Below, in pieces: positions 14,089 to 23,945 of a DNA stretch of 64,000 bases. Under the pieces are notes generated by a model. It searched no databases. It worked only from the letters and a program-made list of their open reading frames with translations, and had not been told where the DNA came from. Both the position numbers and the translations under genes were made by a program. Within the stretch, counting starts at the first letter, position 1; each line of letters begins with the position of its first letter. The stretch comes from Aggregatibacter actinomycetemcomitans (GTDB lineage: Bacteria; Pseudomonadota; Gammaproteobacteria; Enterobacterales; Pasteurellaceae): contig JACAWG010000073.1 of the NCBI GenBank assembly GCA_017160915.1, positions 94,385-158,384 on the forward strand. Direction: 5' to 3'.

Positions 14089-15324
14089 TCAGCAAATTTC
14101 CGCCTGTTCCAATACCACTTTTTGTAAAACTTTCACGCCTGCTTCAACATCCTCCCATGTGGTAAATTCCAACGGATTATGGCTAATGCCTAAATGAGAA
14201 GGGACGAAAATCATCCCGGTCGGACAAAGGGTTGCCATGTGCATGGCATCGTGTCCTGCGCCGCTTGGCATGATTTCATAGGAATAGCCGAGTGATGCCG
14301 CCGCAGTTTCAATGCGCGTGACCATGTCTTGTGGAAGCACGATCGGGCTGTCTTTGGAGATCAGTTGGAATTCAATGGATAATCCGCGTTTCTTCGCCAC
14401 TGTTTCGATTTCCTGTTGTAATGCGTGCAACACCGAATCCCGTGCTTCCGTATGCGTGCCGCGAATATCCACGAGCAATTCGCAATATCCCGGCACCACA
14501 TTCATGACACCCGGTTTGGCGGTGAGATTGCCTACGGTGGCAACGGTGGAATGCCCTGCATTTATGGCGGCTTGTTCAATGGCAAGAGAAAGTTCGGCGC
14601 CGCCCAATAAGGCATCGTGCCGATAATGCATGGCGGTGGCACCGGAGTGATCCGCCTGCCCTTGTATTTTTACGATGCCCCGAATCGGCGCGGCAATGCC
14701 GGTGACTACACCGATGGTTTTATTTTCATTTTCCAGGCGCGGACCTTGTTCAATGTGCAGTTCAAAGAAACATTTGAATTCATCGGCATGGCGTTTGGCT
14801 TGATTCACCAGATTAAAATCCATCCCGATTTCCGCCATCGCCTCTGCCAATCCTTTCCCTTGTTTATCGCGCAATTGGCTTAATTTTTCTTGCGTCACAA
14901 GCCCGCACATGACTTTACTGCCCAAGGTGGCAAAGTTAAATCGGCTGGATTCTTCACACGTAAAAATAATCAATTCAAGGGGATAGCGTGTTTGAATGCC
15001 TTGTTCGCATAATTGCAAGAGGATTTCTAACCCGGCAATGGAACCGAGCGGCCCATCAAATTTGCCTGCATTCACCACGGTATCAATATGTGAACCAAAC
15101 GCCACCGCCGGCAAATGATCGTCTTTTCCCGCTTTGCGAATAAAAAGGTTGCCGATAGGATCGCGTCGGACGGATAAATCATGGTGGCGGCATAATTCAA
15201 CGATGAGCGCATGGGCTTTTTCATCTTCGCTTGTGAAAGCTAAGCGGGTAAGTTCACCGGAAACGGATGAAATAGAAGCTAATTTTTCGATTATGTGTTG
15301 TACACGCTGAAGATTAATAGACAT
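14089..15324 (-). CDS. Zn-dependent M20 hydrolase (N-carbamoyl-amino acid or allantoate amidohydrolase type)
   Basis: The 411-residue protein belongs to the M20 peptidase family, allantoate/N-carbamoyl-L-amino acid amidohydrolase subgroup. Metal ligands can be seen in AFGSHIDTVVNAGKFDG, CEESSRFN and ELHIEQGPRLE, with the dimerisation-domain segment QADHSGATAM and a final GAGHDAM. It removes a carbamoyl or similar group from an amino acid derivative (family knowledge; substrate inferred). It diverges from the pepE transport-catabolism genes, and H. influenzae has, as I recall, the same neighbourhood. Confidence 0.82.
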   Translation of the reverse strand: MSINLQRVQHIIEKLASISSVSGELTRLAFTSEDEKAHALIVELCRHHDLSVRRDPIGNLFIRKAGKDDHLPAVAFGSHIDTVVNAGKFDGPLGSIAGLEILLQLCEQGIQTRYPLELIIFTCEESSRFNFATLGSKVMCGLVTQEKLSQLRDKQGKGLAEAMAEIGMDFNLVNQAKRHADEFKCFFELHIEQGPRLENENKTIGVVTGIAAPIRGIVKIQGQADHSGATAMHYRHDALLGGAELSLAIEQAAINAGHSTVATVGNLTAKPGVMNVVPGYCELLVDIRGTHTEARDSVLHALQQEIETVAKKRGLSIEFQLISKDSPIVLPQDMVTRIETAAASLGYSYEIMPSGAGHDAMHMATLCPTGMIFVPSHLGISHNPLEFTTWEDVEAGVKVLQKVVLEQAEIC

Positions 15325-15350
15325 GATTTTCTCCTTTCATGATTGATTTT

Positions 15351-15364
15351 TTGACTTTCATCAA
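15351..15364. promoter_or_regulatory. Candidate FNR box
   Basis: TTGACTTTCATCAA matches the FNR consensus TTGAT-N4-ATCAA at all but one defined base. It lies between the M20 hydrolase start and pepE, about 100 bases from pepE, where an anaerobic activator site would make sense for a DcuC-type carrier operon. Confidence 0.55.
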
Positions 15365-15456
15365 GCGAAAAGAATTTTTCTTTGGAAGCCTGTTTTTCTT
15401 TTATCGTTTCTAGGCATAATAGCAACATTGCTTAAACATTACTCAAAAGGGGTAGA

Positions 15457-16164
15457 ATGATGAAAAATATGTTACTGCTCAGTAGTTCAAAATACAAGGC
15501 AACGGGCTATTTAGAACACACCGTGCCGTGGTTGCAACAATTCCTGGCGGATTATCGTGGCAAGAAAATTGCCTTTGTGCCTTATGCCGGTGTGCGTCGG
15601 ACTTTTGATGAATACGAACAAACGGTGCAAACGGCATTATCCGCCTTAGAAATGGACATCGTCTCCGTTCATCACGGCAAACCACATCGTGATGTTATCG
15701 AACAGGCGGACGTAATCGCTATTGGCGGCGGCAATACGTTCTGTCTGTTGAAACAGCTTTATGAACATCATCTCATTGAAGCGATTCGTGAAAAAGTGAA
15801 TGCCGGCACGCCGTATTTTGGCTGGAGTGCCGGGGCGAATGTGGCGGGCGCATCCATTATGACGACGAACGATATGCCGATTACTTATCCGCCAACCTTT
15901 GAAGCGTTGCAATTATTCCCGCATCAACTCAATCCGCACTTTATCTCCGGCAAAATGCAAGGTCACAATGGCGAAAGCCGTGAAGAGCGTTTGAGCGAAT
16001 TTTTACTGGTAAATCCGACCGCACTTGTGTATGCGTTGCCGGAGGGAACGGCGTTGCATATTCAAGGTGAAATGGCGACGGTGCTTGGCGAAAATCCGGC
16101 GCTATGTTTTAGTAAAGACATGAAATGCGATACTTTTGAAATTGGTACAACGTTTTCTTATTAA
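15457..16164 (+). CDS. pepE: Peptidase E (alpha-aspartyl dipeptidase)
   Basis: The 235-residue protein is a class-I glutamine-amidotransferase-like peptidase of family S51. Catalytic Ser lies in [10 protein letters not shown] and [12 protein letters not shown] precedes it, both typical of PepE, which cleaves Asp-X dipeptides with N-terminal aspartate. AGGGG upstream fits ATG 15460 slightly better than 15457. It lies 17 bases before the DcuC-type gene and presumably forms an operon with it. Aspartate released here can be converted to fumarate, which fits an anaerobic dicarboxylate carrier. Confidence 0.9.
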   Translation: MMKNMLLLSSSKYKATGYLEHTVPWLQQFLADYRGKKIAFVPYAGVRRTFDEYEQTVQTALSALEMDIVSVHHGKPHRDVIEQADVIAIGGGNTFCLLKQLYEHHLIEAIREKVNAGTPYFGWSAGANVAGASIMTTNDMPITYPPTFEALQLFPHQLNPHFISGKMQGHNGESREERLSEFLLVNPTALVYALPEGTALHIQGEMATVLGENPALCFSKDMKCDTFEIGTTFSY

Positions 16165-16181
16165 CAAAAAAGGAACATTCT

Positions 16182-17477
16182 ATGGAATTATTTAAGTCCA
16201 TTGTTGCAATCATTGGCATTCTTGCCACTATCTATTTTTTAATTAAAAAAGCGGAAACCCGCACCGTGTTAATCGGTATCGGTTTATTGATGTCTGTTGT
16301 GACGTTAAATCCCATGGGCGCGTTGGATGCCTTTGCCAAAAGCATGACATCCGGCGGGTTAATTATGGCGATTTGTTCCAGCATGGGTTTTGCTTATGTG
16401 ATGAAATATACCCAATGTGATACCCATTTGGTGCATTTACTCACCAAACCCTTAAGCGGACTTAAATTCTTTTTAATCCCCATTGCGACCATTATTACCT
16501 TCTTCATTAATATTGCGATTCCTTCTGCGGCAGGTTGTGCGGCAGCGGTGGGGGCGACATTGATTCCCGTCTTAAAAAGTGCCGGTGTGCGCCCTGCCAC
16601 CGCCGGTGCGGCAATTTTAGCCGGGACGTTCGGTTCCATGATGAGCCCCGGATCTTCCCATTCCGCCATGATCAGCGAAATGTCAGGCTTAACCATTACG
16701 CAAGTGAACCTTTCCCATGCGCCTTATAACATGATTGCAGGCGCCATTGGTGCGGTCGTGCTCACCATTTTGGCTTTAGTGTTTAAAGACTACGGCGAAG
16801 AACACCGCAAAGCCTACCTTGCCGAACAAAAAGAAAGTGAAACGAAAGCCGTGCAAGGGGTGAATGTGCTTTACGCCCTTGCGCCGTTATTGCCTTTGGT
16901 GATCTTAGTGATTGGCGGCACATCGTTACAACAAGTGCCGGGGCTTGAATGGACAAAAATGGGCGTGCCGCAAGCCATGTTAATCGGGGCGATTTACGGC
17001 ATTATTGTGACCCGCATTTCACCGGTGAAAATCACCGAAGAATTTTTTAACGGCATGGGCAACTCTTACGCCAATGTGCTGGGGATTATCATTGCCGCCA
17101 GTGTATTTGTGGCGGGGTTAAAATCCACCGGCGCCGTAGATGCGGCGATTGCATTCTTGAAAGAATCCAATGAATTTGTCCGCTGGGGCGCCACCATTGG
17201 TCCATTCTTAATGGGCTTGATTACCGGCTCCGGTGATGCCGCGGCAATTGCCTTTAACAGCGCGGTGACACCACACGCCGTTGAGTTGGGTTATACACAT
17301 GTGAATCTGGGGATGGCAGCAGCGATCGCCGGTGCGATCGGTCGTACCGCCTCACCGATTGCCGGTGTGACCATCGTGTGCGCGGGGCTTGCGATGGTCA
17401 GCCCTGTCGAAATGGTGAAACGCACGGCGCCGGGCATGGTGCTTGCCGTGTTATTTTTGGCGTTATTTATGTTGTAA
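16182..17477 (+). CDS. DcuC-family C4-dicarboxylate/anion carrier
   Basis: The 431-residue protein has about twelve membrane helices and matches the anaerobic C4-dicarboxylate carrier DcuC family, with AIPSAAGCAAAVGATLIPVLKSAGV and GTFGSMMSPGSSHSAMISEMSGL as conserved loops. DcuC itself exchanges succinate and fumarate or aspartate, but DcuC-like proteins can also carry other anions, so the substrate may be a peptide breakdown product. It lies between pepE and the AbgA-type hydrolase. A paired uptake-signal hairpin separates it from the latter. Confidence 0.82.
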   Translation: MELFKSIVAIIGILATIYFLIKKAETRTVLIGIGLLMSVVTLNPMGALDAFAKSMTSGGLIMAICSSMGFAYVMKYTQCDTHLVHLLTKPLSGLKFFLIPIATIITFFINIAIPSAAGCAAAVGATLIPVLKSAGVRPATAGAAILAGTFGSMMSPGSSHSAMISEMSGLTITQVNLSHAPYNMIAGAIGAVVLTILALVFKDYGEEHRKAYLAEQKESETKAVQGVNVLYALAPLLPLVILVIGGTSLQQVPGLEWTKMGVPQAMLIGAIYGIIVTRISPVKITEEFFNGMGNSYANVLGIIIAASVFVAGLKSTGAVDAAIAFLKESNEFVRWGATIGPFLMGLITGSGDAAAIAFNSAVTPHAVELGYTHVNLGMAAAIAGAIGRTASPIAGVTIVCAGLAMVSPVEMVKRTAPGMVLAVLFLALFML

Positions 17478-17494
17478 AAACACCTTAAATTTTC

Positions 17495-17536
17495 ACCGCA
17501 CTTTTTTATATCAGCGATAAAGTGCGGTCGATTTTC
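17495..17536 (+). terminator. Paired uptake-signal hairpin between carrier and AbgA gene
   Basis: ACCGCACTTT (17495-17504) and AAAGTGCGGT (17519-17528), followed by CGATTTTC, form a 10-base stem. It may cut transcription before the AbgA-type gene. Confidence 0.6.
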
Positions 17537-17559
17537 ACCGTATTTTTAAGGAGAAAAAA

Positions 17560-18828
17560 ATGAAATTAGATTTACCTCAACTCATCAACTGGCGTCGTGA
17601 ATTTCATCGTTTCCCTGAAACCGGTTGGAGCGAATTTTGGACCACCTCGCGCATTGCCGATTATCTGGAAAGTTTTGGTTGTTTTGATATTTTAATGGGC
17701 AACCAAATCATTAATCCCGATTTTGTGCGTGGGCGCAAACAGGCGGTGGTCGATAAAGGCTTAGAAAAAGCCAAATCCTACGGCGCAAATGAAAAATGGT
17801 TGAATAAAATGGAGGGCTACACCGGTTGCGTTGCCGTGTTTGATTCCGGTAAACCCGGCAAAACCGTCGCATTGCGTTTTGATATTGACTGCGTGAATGT
17901 CACCGAAACCCGCTCGCCGGATCACATTCCAAACAAAGAGGGCTTTGCCTCCATCAATGAGGGCTTTATGCACGCTTGCGGGCATGATTCACATATCACC
18001 ATCGGCTTGGGCACCGCTTTATGGATTGCGCAAAATAAAGAAAAACTCACCGGCAAAGTGAAAATTGTCTTTCAACCGGCGGAAGAAGGCGTGCGTGGCG
18101 CGGCTGCCATTGCGGCAAGCGGCGTGATTGATGATGCCGATTATTTTGCCGGCTCTCATATTAGTTTTTGCGCCAATTCCGGCACGGTAATTGCGAATCC
18201 GAGAAACTTCCTTTCCACCACCAAGATTGATATTCGCTATCATGGCAAACCGGCACACGCCGGTGCGGCGCCGCATTTAGGGCGTAATGCTTTATTAGCC
18301 GCCGCTCATGGGGTAACGCAACTTCACGGCATTGCCCGCCATGGCGCAGGCATGACCCGCATTAACGTGGGTGTGTTAAAAGCCGGAGAAGGCAGAAATG
18401 TGATTCCAACTGAAGCCGAATTGCAGTTAGAAGTCCGCGGGGAAAATAAAGCGATTAATGAATACATGACCGAGCAAGTGATGCAAATCGCCAAAGGCAT
18501 TGCCATCAGTTTTGATGTGGGCTATGAAACAGAAATCGTGGGCGAAGCGGTGGATATGAATAACGATCCGGAGTTGGTGCAATTGATCGAGGACATCGCA
18601 TTACAACAACCGCAGGTTCAACAGGTGTCGGATTATGCGTTCAACGCCAGTGAAGATGCTACGGTTTTAGGGCGTCGCGTACAAGATCACGGCGGCAAAG
18701 CCATTTACTTTATCTTGGGTGCGGATCGCACTGCCGGTCATCACGAAGCCGAATTTGATTTTGATGAAAATCAATTGCTGACCGGGGTGAATATTTATAG
18801 TGAATTGTTGAAGCGGTTATTGGGATAA
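17560..18828 (+). CDS. AbgA-type M20 amidohydrolase
   Basis: The 422-residue protein is an M20 metallohydrolase close to AbgA, the aminobenzoyl-glutamate hydrolase subunit. It has an N-terminal extension up to about residue 75 containing NWRREFHRFPETGWSEFWT, then metal-binding HACGHDSHITIGLG, FQPAEEGVRGAAA and a C-terminal FILGADRTAGHHEAEFDFDE. AbgA usually works with AbgB; I see no second subunit here. In this cluster the substrate could be an N-acyl amino acid or a related amide (inference). AAGGAGA gives a good ribosome-binding site. Confidence 0.85.
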   Translation: MKLDLPQLINWRREFHRFPETGWSEFWTTSRIADYLESFGCFDILMGNQIINPDFVRGRKQAVVDKGLEKAKSYGANEKWLNKMEGYTGCVAVFDSGKPGKTVALRFDIDCVNVTETRSPDHIPNKEGFASINEGFMHACGHDSHITIGLGTALWIAQNKEKLTGKVKIVFQPAEEGVRGAAAIAASGVIDDADYFAGSHISFCANSGTVIANPRNFLSTTKIDIRYHGKPAHAGAAPHLGRNALLAAAHGVTQLHGIARHGAGMTRINVGVLKAGEGRNVIPTEAELQLEVRGENKAINEYMTEQVMQIAKGIAISFDVGYETEIVGEAVDMNNDPELVQLIEDIALQQPQVQQVSDYAFNASEDATVLGRRVQDHGGKAIYFILGADRTAGHHEAEFDFDENQLLTGVNIYSELLKRLLG

Positions 18829-18872
18829 TTTGCTGTTCTCGCCATTCGCTTGTGTTTAAAAAACGCCTTAAA

Positions 18873-18917
18873 AAATAACCGCACTTTAAATTTGAAACTA
18901 AAGTGCGGTTATTTTTT
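18873..18917. terminator. Bidirectional paired uptake-signal terminator
   Basis: AAATAACCGCACTTTA (18873-18888) pairs perfectly with TAAAGTGCGGTTATTT (18899-18914) followed by more T. It lies between convergent abgA-type and plsY genes. Confidence 0.85.
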
Positions 18918-18937
18918 TCGGTATTTTTCAGATGGCG

Positions 18938-19534
18938 CTACTTTTTAAACTTGCTCCACATTTTATCTTCCTGCCCACGCCAGAGACGTTGGATATTTTC
19001 GTGATGGCGATAGATCAGCAGACAGCAAACCAAGGCGACGGGAAAGGTGAATTCGGGTTTGAACCACCACACGTAAAGCGGCACCAGTAATGCGGTGACG
19101 ACGGCGCTGAGGGAGGAATAGCCGCTGATGAGAAACACAACAAGCCAGGTGCCGAGTGTCGAAAATAAGACACCCCAAGCGATAGGCGCGATGGCACCGA
19201 AAGCGGTGGCGACGCCTTTGCCGCCTTTAAATTTAAAGAAAATCGGGAAAATATGCCCTAAACACGCTCCTAACGCCACCATGCCCAATTCAAATTGTGT
19301 TAACCCCAAGTAATAGCCCAACCACACCGGCAGCATGCCTTTTAAGATGTCGCAAATAAGCACCGCCAAAGCAATCCAACGCCCGCCGATACGTAACACA
19401 TTGGTGGCGCCGGGATTATGGGAACCGGAGGTTCTGGGGTCCGGCAAGCCGGTGATTCGGCATAATAAAATCGCACTGGAAACGGAGCCGAGCAAGTAGC
19501 TCAATAGCATATAAAAAAGGGCGAAAAGGCTCAT
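18938..19534 (-). CDS. plsY: Glycerol-3-phosphate acyltransferase PlsY
   Basis: At 198 residues with five membrane spans, this matches PlsY, which transfers acyl chains from acyl-phosphate to glycerol-3-phosphate in the inner membrane. Conserved motifs are [33 protein letters not shown] near the N-terminus, [15 protein letters not shown] in the middle and [15 protein letters not shown] near the end. It diverges from folB, an arrangement also present in H. influenzae and E. coli. Confidence 0.96.
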   Translation of the reverse strand: MSLFALFYMLLSYLLGSVSSAILLCRITGLPDPRTSGSHNPGATNVLRIGGRWIALAVLICDILKGMLPVWLGYYLGLTQFELGMVALGACLGHIFPIFFKFKGGKGVATAFGAIAPIAWGVLFSTLGTWLVVFLISGYSSLSAVVTALLVPLYVWWFKPEFTFPVALVCCLLIYRHHENIQRLWRGQEDKMWSKFKK

Positions 19535-19630
19535 TGGACTTCCTATGACTGGAGAAAAAGAGTTCGTCTATTGTACCCAAAGTTGGTAGTATAAGCCCAC
19601 AAAAATTTTAGGAATAACAATAGGAACACC

Positions 19631-19984
19631 ATGCAAGATCTGATTTTTATCGAAGGTTTAACGGTATTTGCGCAAATCGGCATTTATGACTGGGAACAAC
19701 AAATTAAACAAAAACTCATTTTTGATGTCGAAATGGCGTGGGATAGTCGTCAGGCGGCAGCCGCCGATGACGTTCAATTTGCATTAAATTATGCGGACGT
19801 CAGCCAATTCATTATTGATTATGTGCAATCCAAACCGTTTTGGTTAATTGAGCGGGTTGCCAATGAAGTGGCGGAACAATTACAACAACAATTTAAAATT
19901 TCGTGGCTTCGCCTCAAATTAAGTAAACCGAAAGCCGTCGCGCAAGCGGAAAACGTCGGTATTATTATTGAGCGTGGTCGCTAA
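19631..19984 (+). CDS. folB: Dihydroneopterin aldolase FolB
   Basis: The 117-residue protein cleaves dihydroneopterin to hydroxymethyl-dihydropterin and glycolaldehyde in folate synthesis. It has the family N-terminus [21 protein letters not shown] with the active-site Glu and Tyr region, [27 protein letters not shown] and a final LKLSKPKAV. It follows its own ribosome-binding site (AGGAAC upstream) and lies 20 bases before mltF. Confidence 0.95.
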   Translation: MQDLIFIEGLTVFAQIGIYDWEQQIKQKLIFDVEMAWDSRQAAAADDVQFALNYADVSQFIIDYVQSKPFWLIERVANEVAEQLQQQFKISWLRLKLSKPKAVAQAENVGIIIERGR

Positions 19985-20004
19985 AAATCAGAGAAAAAGA
20001 CAAT

Positions 20005-21435
20005 TTGAAAGGTTTATTTTTACGCATTATTGCGGGCTTGTGCCTGTTGTTATGGGCAATTGATATGGTGTTTCCGTGGCAGCAAATTATGCATTCGGAA
20101 GAAAATGCTTATCATGCCATTCAAGATCGCGGCAAACTGGTGGTGGGGACGATTAATAATCCGATTTCTTATTTCATCAATGCCGAAGGCGAATCCGGCT
20201 TGGAGTACGAATTAAGCAAAGCCTTCGCTGATTATTTGGGTGTGGAACTTGAAATGCAGCCGATGAATAACACGGATGATCTTTTTTCCGCGTTAAACGA
20301 TCATCAAATTGATATTGCTGCCGCCAATTTATTTTATCACCCGACCAAAGCCGAGCATTTTCAGCTTGGTCCGTCCTATTATTCCGCTTCCTGGCAAATC
20401 GCTTATCGTAAAGGAAAAAATCGCCCGCGTTCGTTAGCGCAAATCAACGGCAGCCTTGTGGTTCCCGACAGTTCCGAATTGCAGCAAATTTTAAAAGAAG
20501 CACAACTGAAGAATCCGAATTTAAGCTGGACGGTGGACGGTAAATTAACGCAGGAAGAATTGTTGCTTCAGGTAGCGGAAGGGAAAATTGATTACACCAT
20601 CGCCAATTCTTTAGATATTTCCGCCACCCAGCAAATTAAGCCGCAAATTGCCGTGGCTTTCGATTTAACCGATGAAATGAGCGTGCATTGGTATTTGCCG
20701 AACAATTCTTCAAGCGAGTTACAATCAGCATTGCTGGATTTCATGAACAGCTCTATTGATTCGGGCTTAATCGCCAATATTGAAGAAAAATATTTTAATC
20801 ATTTCCGTCAGTTTGATTATGTGGACATCAAATCCTATTTGAATTCCATCGAAACGATTCTCCCGAAATTTGAACCGCTCTTTACCAAACACAAAGGCGA
20901 TTTGGATTGGCGTTTATTGGCGGCTATCGCGTATCAGGAATCCCACTGGAACCCGGATGCCACATCGCCTACCGGCGTGCGCGGCATGATGATGTTGACC
21001 AAAGACACCGCAGAACGCATGAAGATCAGCGACAGAACCGACCCGGAACAAAGCATTAAAGCCGGCTCCGAATACTTACATTGGCTGATCGAACAGATTC
21101 CCGACAGCATTAACAGCGAAGATCGTATTTGGTTCGCCCTTGCCGCTTACAATATGGGATTAGGGCATTTATTGGATGCGCGCCGTTTAACCAAAAATTT
21201 AGGCGGCAACCCGGATAATTGGCTGGATGTTAAAAATAACTTGCCTTTGTTGGCAGAAAAGCGATATTACCGTAATCTGAAATACGGTTATGCCCGTGGC
21301 TATGAAGCATTTCAGTATGTGGAAAATATTCGACGCTATATGAACAGCATCATGAATTATTATCGTATTCAGGAAAATCAAAACGATAAAGCCGCGGAAT
21401 CCACCGCAGGACAAGCGGAAGCACAAAATAAATAA
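20005..21435 (+). CDS. mltF: Membrane-bound lytic murein transglycosylase F
   Basis: The 476-residue protein matches MltF: an N-terminal hydrophobic segment ([20 protein letters not shown]), a solute-binding-like domain (about residues 42-265, [15 protein letters not shown] onward) and a C-terminal SLT domain with catalytic E312 in YQESHWNP, then [10 protein letters not shown] and [14 protein letters not shown]. It cleaves peptidoglycan glycan strands at the outer membrane. The start is TTG, behind AGAGAAAAAGA. The preceding folB and following 48-residue ORF are closely spaced on the same strand, so one transcript is likely. Confidence 0.93.
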   Translation: MKGLFLRIIAGLCLLLWAIDMVFPWQQIMHSEENAYHAIQDRGKLVVGTINNPISYFINAEGESGLEYELSKAFADYLGVELEMQPMNNTDDLFSALNDHQIDIAAANLFYHPTKAEHFQLGPSYYSASWQIAYRKGKNRPRSLAQINGSLVVPDSSELQQILKEAQLKNPNLSWTVDGKLTQEELLLQVAEGKIDYTIANSLDISATQQIKPQIAVAFDLTDEMSVHWYLPNNSSSELQSALLDFMNSSIDSGLIANIEEKYFNHFRQFDYVDIKSYLNSIETILPKFEPLFTKHKGDLDWRLLAAIAYQESHWNPDATSPTGVRGMMMLTKDTAERMKISDRTDPEQSIKAGSEYLHWLIEQIPDSINSEDRIWFALAAYNMGLGHLLDARRLTKNLGGNPDNWLDVKNNLPLLAEKRYYRNLKYGYARGYEAFQYVENIRRYMNSIMNYYRIQENQNDKAAESTAGQAEAQNK

Positions 21436-21445
21436 GGAGAAAATC

Positions 21446-21592
21446 ATGCTTAAAAGACGTTTTTTAAAACCGGCTAAAAAGAAATTTTTTCACCAACAAC
21501 AAGCCCGTTCTTTGCGCCTGAAACATTTAAAGCAACGTAAAGCCAAGCTGTTCGCCCGACACGCCTTACAATTCGTCGTGCAGGATATATAA
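21446..21592 (+). CDS. Small basic protein of unknown function (48 residues)
   Basis: A complete ORF runs from ATG 21446 to TAA 21592 with a strong ribosome-binding site (AAGGAG at 21434-21439) that overlaps the mltF stop. The product begins MLKRRFLKPAKKKFFHQQQ and ends LQFVVQDI. Lys, Arg and His make up well over a third of the residues, and Asp appears once. It has no signal peptide or clear membrane span. I do not recognise a family. The gene is closed by a good terminator, so it is probably really expressed. Possible roles are RNA or ribosome binding; this is only guessed from charge. Confidence 0.6.
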   Translation: MLKRRFLKPAKKKFFHQQQARSLRLKHLKQRKAKLFARHALQFVVQDI

Positions 21593-21597
21593 ACAAA

Positions 21598-21632
21598 AAA
21601 TGGTGCAGTTTTTAAGCTGCACCATTTTTTAT
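21598..21632. terminator. Terminator between small ORF and dsbB
   Basis: AAATGGTGCAG (21598-21608) pairs with CTGCACCATTT (21617-21627), followed by T residues. A and T runs on both sides suggest it works in both directions. Confidence 0.9.
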
Positions 21633-21639
21633 AGTTGAA

Positions 21640-22179
21640 TTAATTGAATAAACGTCTTCTTCCCCGATTATCAAGACGTTTAAACTGGCTAATCAGCACT
21701 AACACAAAAACAATCAAATACACGGCAAACATCACTACAATCCACTGCGCCATGGAAAGCCCCAACCACGACCAAACCACATCACTGCAAGAACCGGTGG
21801 GTTGGAACAATGCCGGAAACCATTTATCCAGCGGCAGGGTTTGCGGAAACTCCGGCAAATAGGAGCATTGATTCCAAGGTGCCGGATGCAATTGATAATC
21901 CACGTGCTTAAGGGAAATTAATAACCCTTTCACGGTGCTGAAAAATGCGATAAGCAATGCCAATAAACGGAAAATCAAAAAGCGCGGTGCAATTAATCCG
22001 ACAATGCCCGCAAAGGCGATACCGAATAAGGCAACCCGTTCATAAATACACATGACGCAAGGTTGCAATTCCATGCCATATTGGAAATAAAGTGCCGCGC
22101 CTTCTAACGCCAATGCCGAAATCACCAACAACAACCAACCGGTACGTTGCACGGAAAGTGTTTTGAAAAATTTTAGCAT
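21640..22179 (-). CDS. dsbB: Disulfide bond formation protein DsbB
   Basis: The 179-residue inner-membrane protein reoxidises DsbA using quinone. The first periplasmic loop has C41 and C44 in QPCVMCIYERVALFG; the second has C105 and C131, the pair that reacts with DsbA. Four membrane helices fit the family. It lies 24 bases after nhaB on the same strand, as in other Pasteurellaceae, and ends at a shared terminator. Confidence 0.95.
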   Translation of the reverse strand: MLKFFKTLSVQRTGWLLLVISALALEGAALYFQYGMELQPCVMCIYERVALFGIAFAGIVGLIAPRFLIFRLLALLIAFFSTVKGLLISLKHVDYQLHPAPWNQCSYLPEFPQTLPLDKWFPALFQPTGSCSDVVWSWLGLSMAQWIVVMFAVYLIVFVLVLISQFKRLDNRGRRRLFN

Positions 22180-22203
22180 TGCGTTCTTCCTCCTAAAAAA
22201 ATG

Positions 22204-23748
22204 TTAAATCGGCATGATTAAGCCCAAATTCGCCAGCCAAATGGTCATCGGCGGTAAAATATATTCCACGGCAAGCAAACCCACTAACGACAACACAATC
22301 GTATAAGGCAACGCCATGTAAACCATTCTACCATAAGAGAGGTTGATTAGGGGCGCTAAGGACGATGTCAGCAAGAACAGGAACGCGGCTTGTCCGTTTG
22401 GTGTTGCCACGGAAGGCAGGTTGGTACCGGTGTTAATCGCCACCGCCAACAATTCAAATTGATGTGGCGGGATCACATTAGCGGTCAACGCATTTTTCGC
22501 TTCATTAATATAAACCGTTGCCACGAACACGTTATCGGAAATGGAAGACAACAAGCCGTTAAACGCATAGAACAAGGTTAATTGGGTATTTTCTTCTGCG
22601 GATAATACATAATGAATAATCGGCGCAAACAGTTTTTGGTCGATAATCACCGCAACAATGGAGAAAAACACTACTAAAAGTGCGGTAAATGGAAGAGATT
22701 CCTGGAAAGCTTTTCCTAAGGCGTGTTCACTGGTAATTCCGCAAAATGACGTACAGAAAATGATAACAGTCAAGCCGATTAAACCGACAGAAGCCAAATG
22801 GAACGCCAAACCGATAATTAACCAAATACCAACAACGCCCTGCACCATTAATTTTAAACGTTCTTGTTTGGTCAATTTTCTCATATTGGCTTTATCAAAT
22901 TCCGCCAGCACTTCCCAAACTTTTGGCGGTAATTTCGCCCCGTAGCCGAATAAGTGGAATTTTTCCACTAACGCACAAGTCAACATACCGCAAACAAAAA
23001 CCGGTACGGTGACGGGTGCCATTCTAAAGAAGAATTCGACGAAATCCCAATTCGCCTGTCCGGCAATAATCAAGTTTTGCGGTTCGCCCACCATCGTCAT
23101 TACGCCGCCAAGTGCCGTACCGACACCCGCATGCATCATCAGGCTGCGTAAAAATGCTCTGAACTCATCCAGCGTTTCACGATCTTTGCCTATTTTCTCA
23201 TCGTTAGTAATATCGGTAGAATCATAGAACGTGCCGCCTGATGCCACTTTGTGATACACCCCGTAAAAGCCCATCGCCACGCTGATGATTACCGCCACCA
23301 CCGTTAACGCATCCAAAAATGCAGATAAAAATGCGGCGCTGAAGCAGAAGGACAGGGAAAGCACCAGTTTGGAATGAATATTAAGAAGGAGCTTGGTAAA
23401 CACAAATAGCAGCAATTGTTTCATGAAGTAAATCCCTGCCACCATAAACATCAAGAGCAGAATCACTTCAAAATTTGCCAACACTTCCGCCTTAATATGC
23501 GCCGGATTCGTCATGCCGATGAACACCGCTTCAATGGCAAGTAAGCCTCCGGGTTGCAGCGGATAGCATTTTAGCGCCATGGCTAAGGTAAAAATGAATT
23601 CGACGACTAACAGCCAACCTGCCCAGAAAGGCGAAATGGCAAATAAGATGGGATTAATGACAAGAAATGCGACGATCGTTATTTTATACCAGTCCGGACT
23701 AGAGCCGAGAAAGTTTTTAAGAAACGCCTGTGTATAATTATTATCCAT
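22204..23748 (-). CDS. nhaB: Na+/H+ antiporter NhaB
   Basis: The product is 514 residues, essentially the length of E. coli NhaB. It begins [33 protein letters not shown]. Membrane segments run throughout, with the family motifs [24 protein letters not shown] and [19 protein letters not shown]. The antiporter expels sodium in exchange for protons. I chose ATG 23748 over the upstream start at 23778 because of the family N-terminus. It diverges from fadR, as in E. coli. Confidence 0.95.
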   Translation of the reverse strand: MDNNYTQAFLKNFLGSSPDWYKITIVAFLVINPILFAISPFWAGWLLVVEFIFTLAMALKCYPLQPGGLLAIEAVFIGMTNPAHIKAEVLANFEVILLLMFMVAGIYFMKQLLLFVFTKLLLNIHSKLVLSLSFCFSAAFLSAFLDALTVVAVIISVAMGFYGVYHKVASGGTFYDSTDITNDEKIGKDRETLDEFRAFLRSLMMHAGVGTALGGVMTMVGEPQNLIIAGQANWDFVEFFFRMAPVTVPVFVCGMLTCALVEKFHLFGYGAKLPPKVWEVLAEFDKANMRKLTKQERLKLMVQGVVGIWLIIGLAFHLASVGLIGLTVIIFCTSFCGITSEHALGKAFQESLPFTALLVVFFSIVAVIIDQKLFAPIIHYVLSAEENTQLTLFYAFNGLLSSISDNVFVATVYINEAKNALTANVIPPHQFELLAVAINTGTNLPSVATPNGQAAFLFLLTSSLAPLINLSYGRMVYMALPYTIVLSLVGLLAVEYILPPMTIWLANLGLIMPI

Positions 23749-23945
23749 AAAAGCTGACCCTAATTTCTTAATTAACAATATATTAACCTACGCCATTCGA
23801 GGTAACTCCGCGCTAAACTGTGTCAAAAATAGCAGGTGATGTCAACGAATTTAAAAAATAATTATCTAATTGTAATGTATAGCCGTTTCAACGATAATAA
23901 AGCCAATTTTTTATTTGATAACCACTCAGTGAATACCGAATTACT

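Noticed and set aside
20005..20007. TTG start of mltF as evidence of a truncated gene
   Set aside because: The signal segment and length match the family, and TTG is an accepted start; no disruption is seen.
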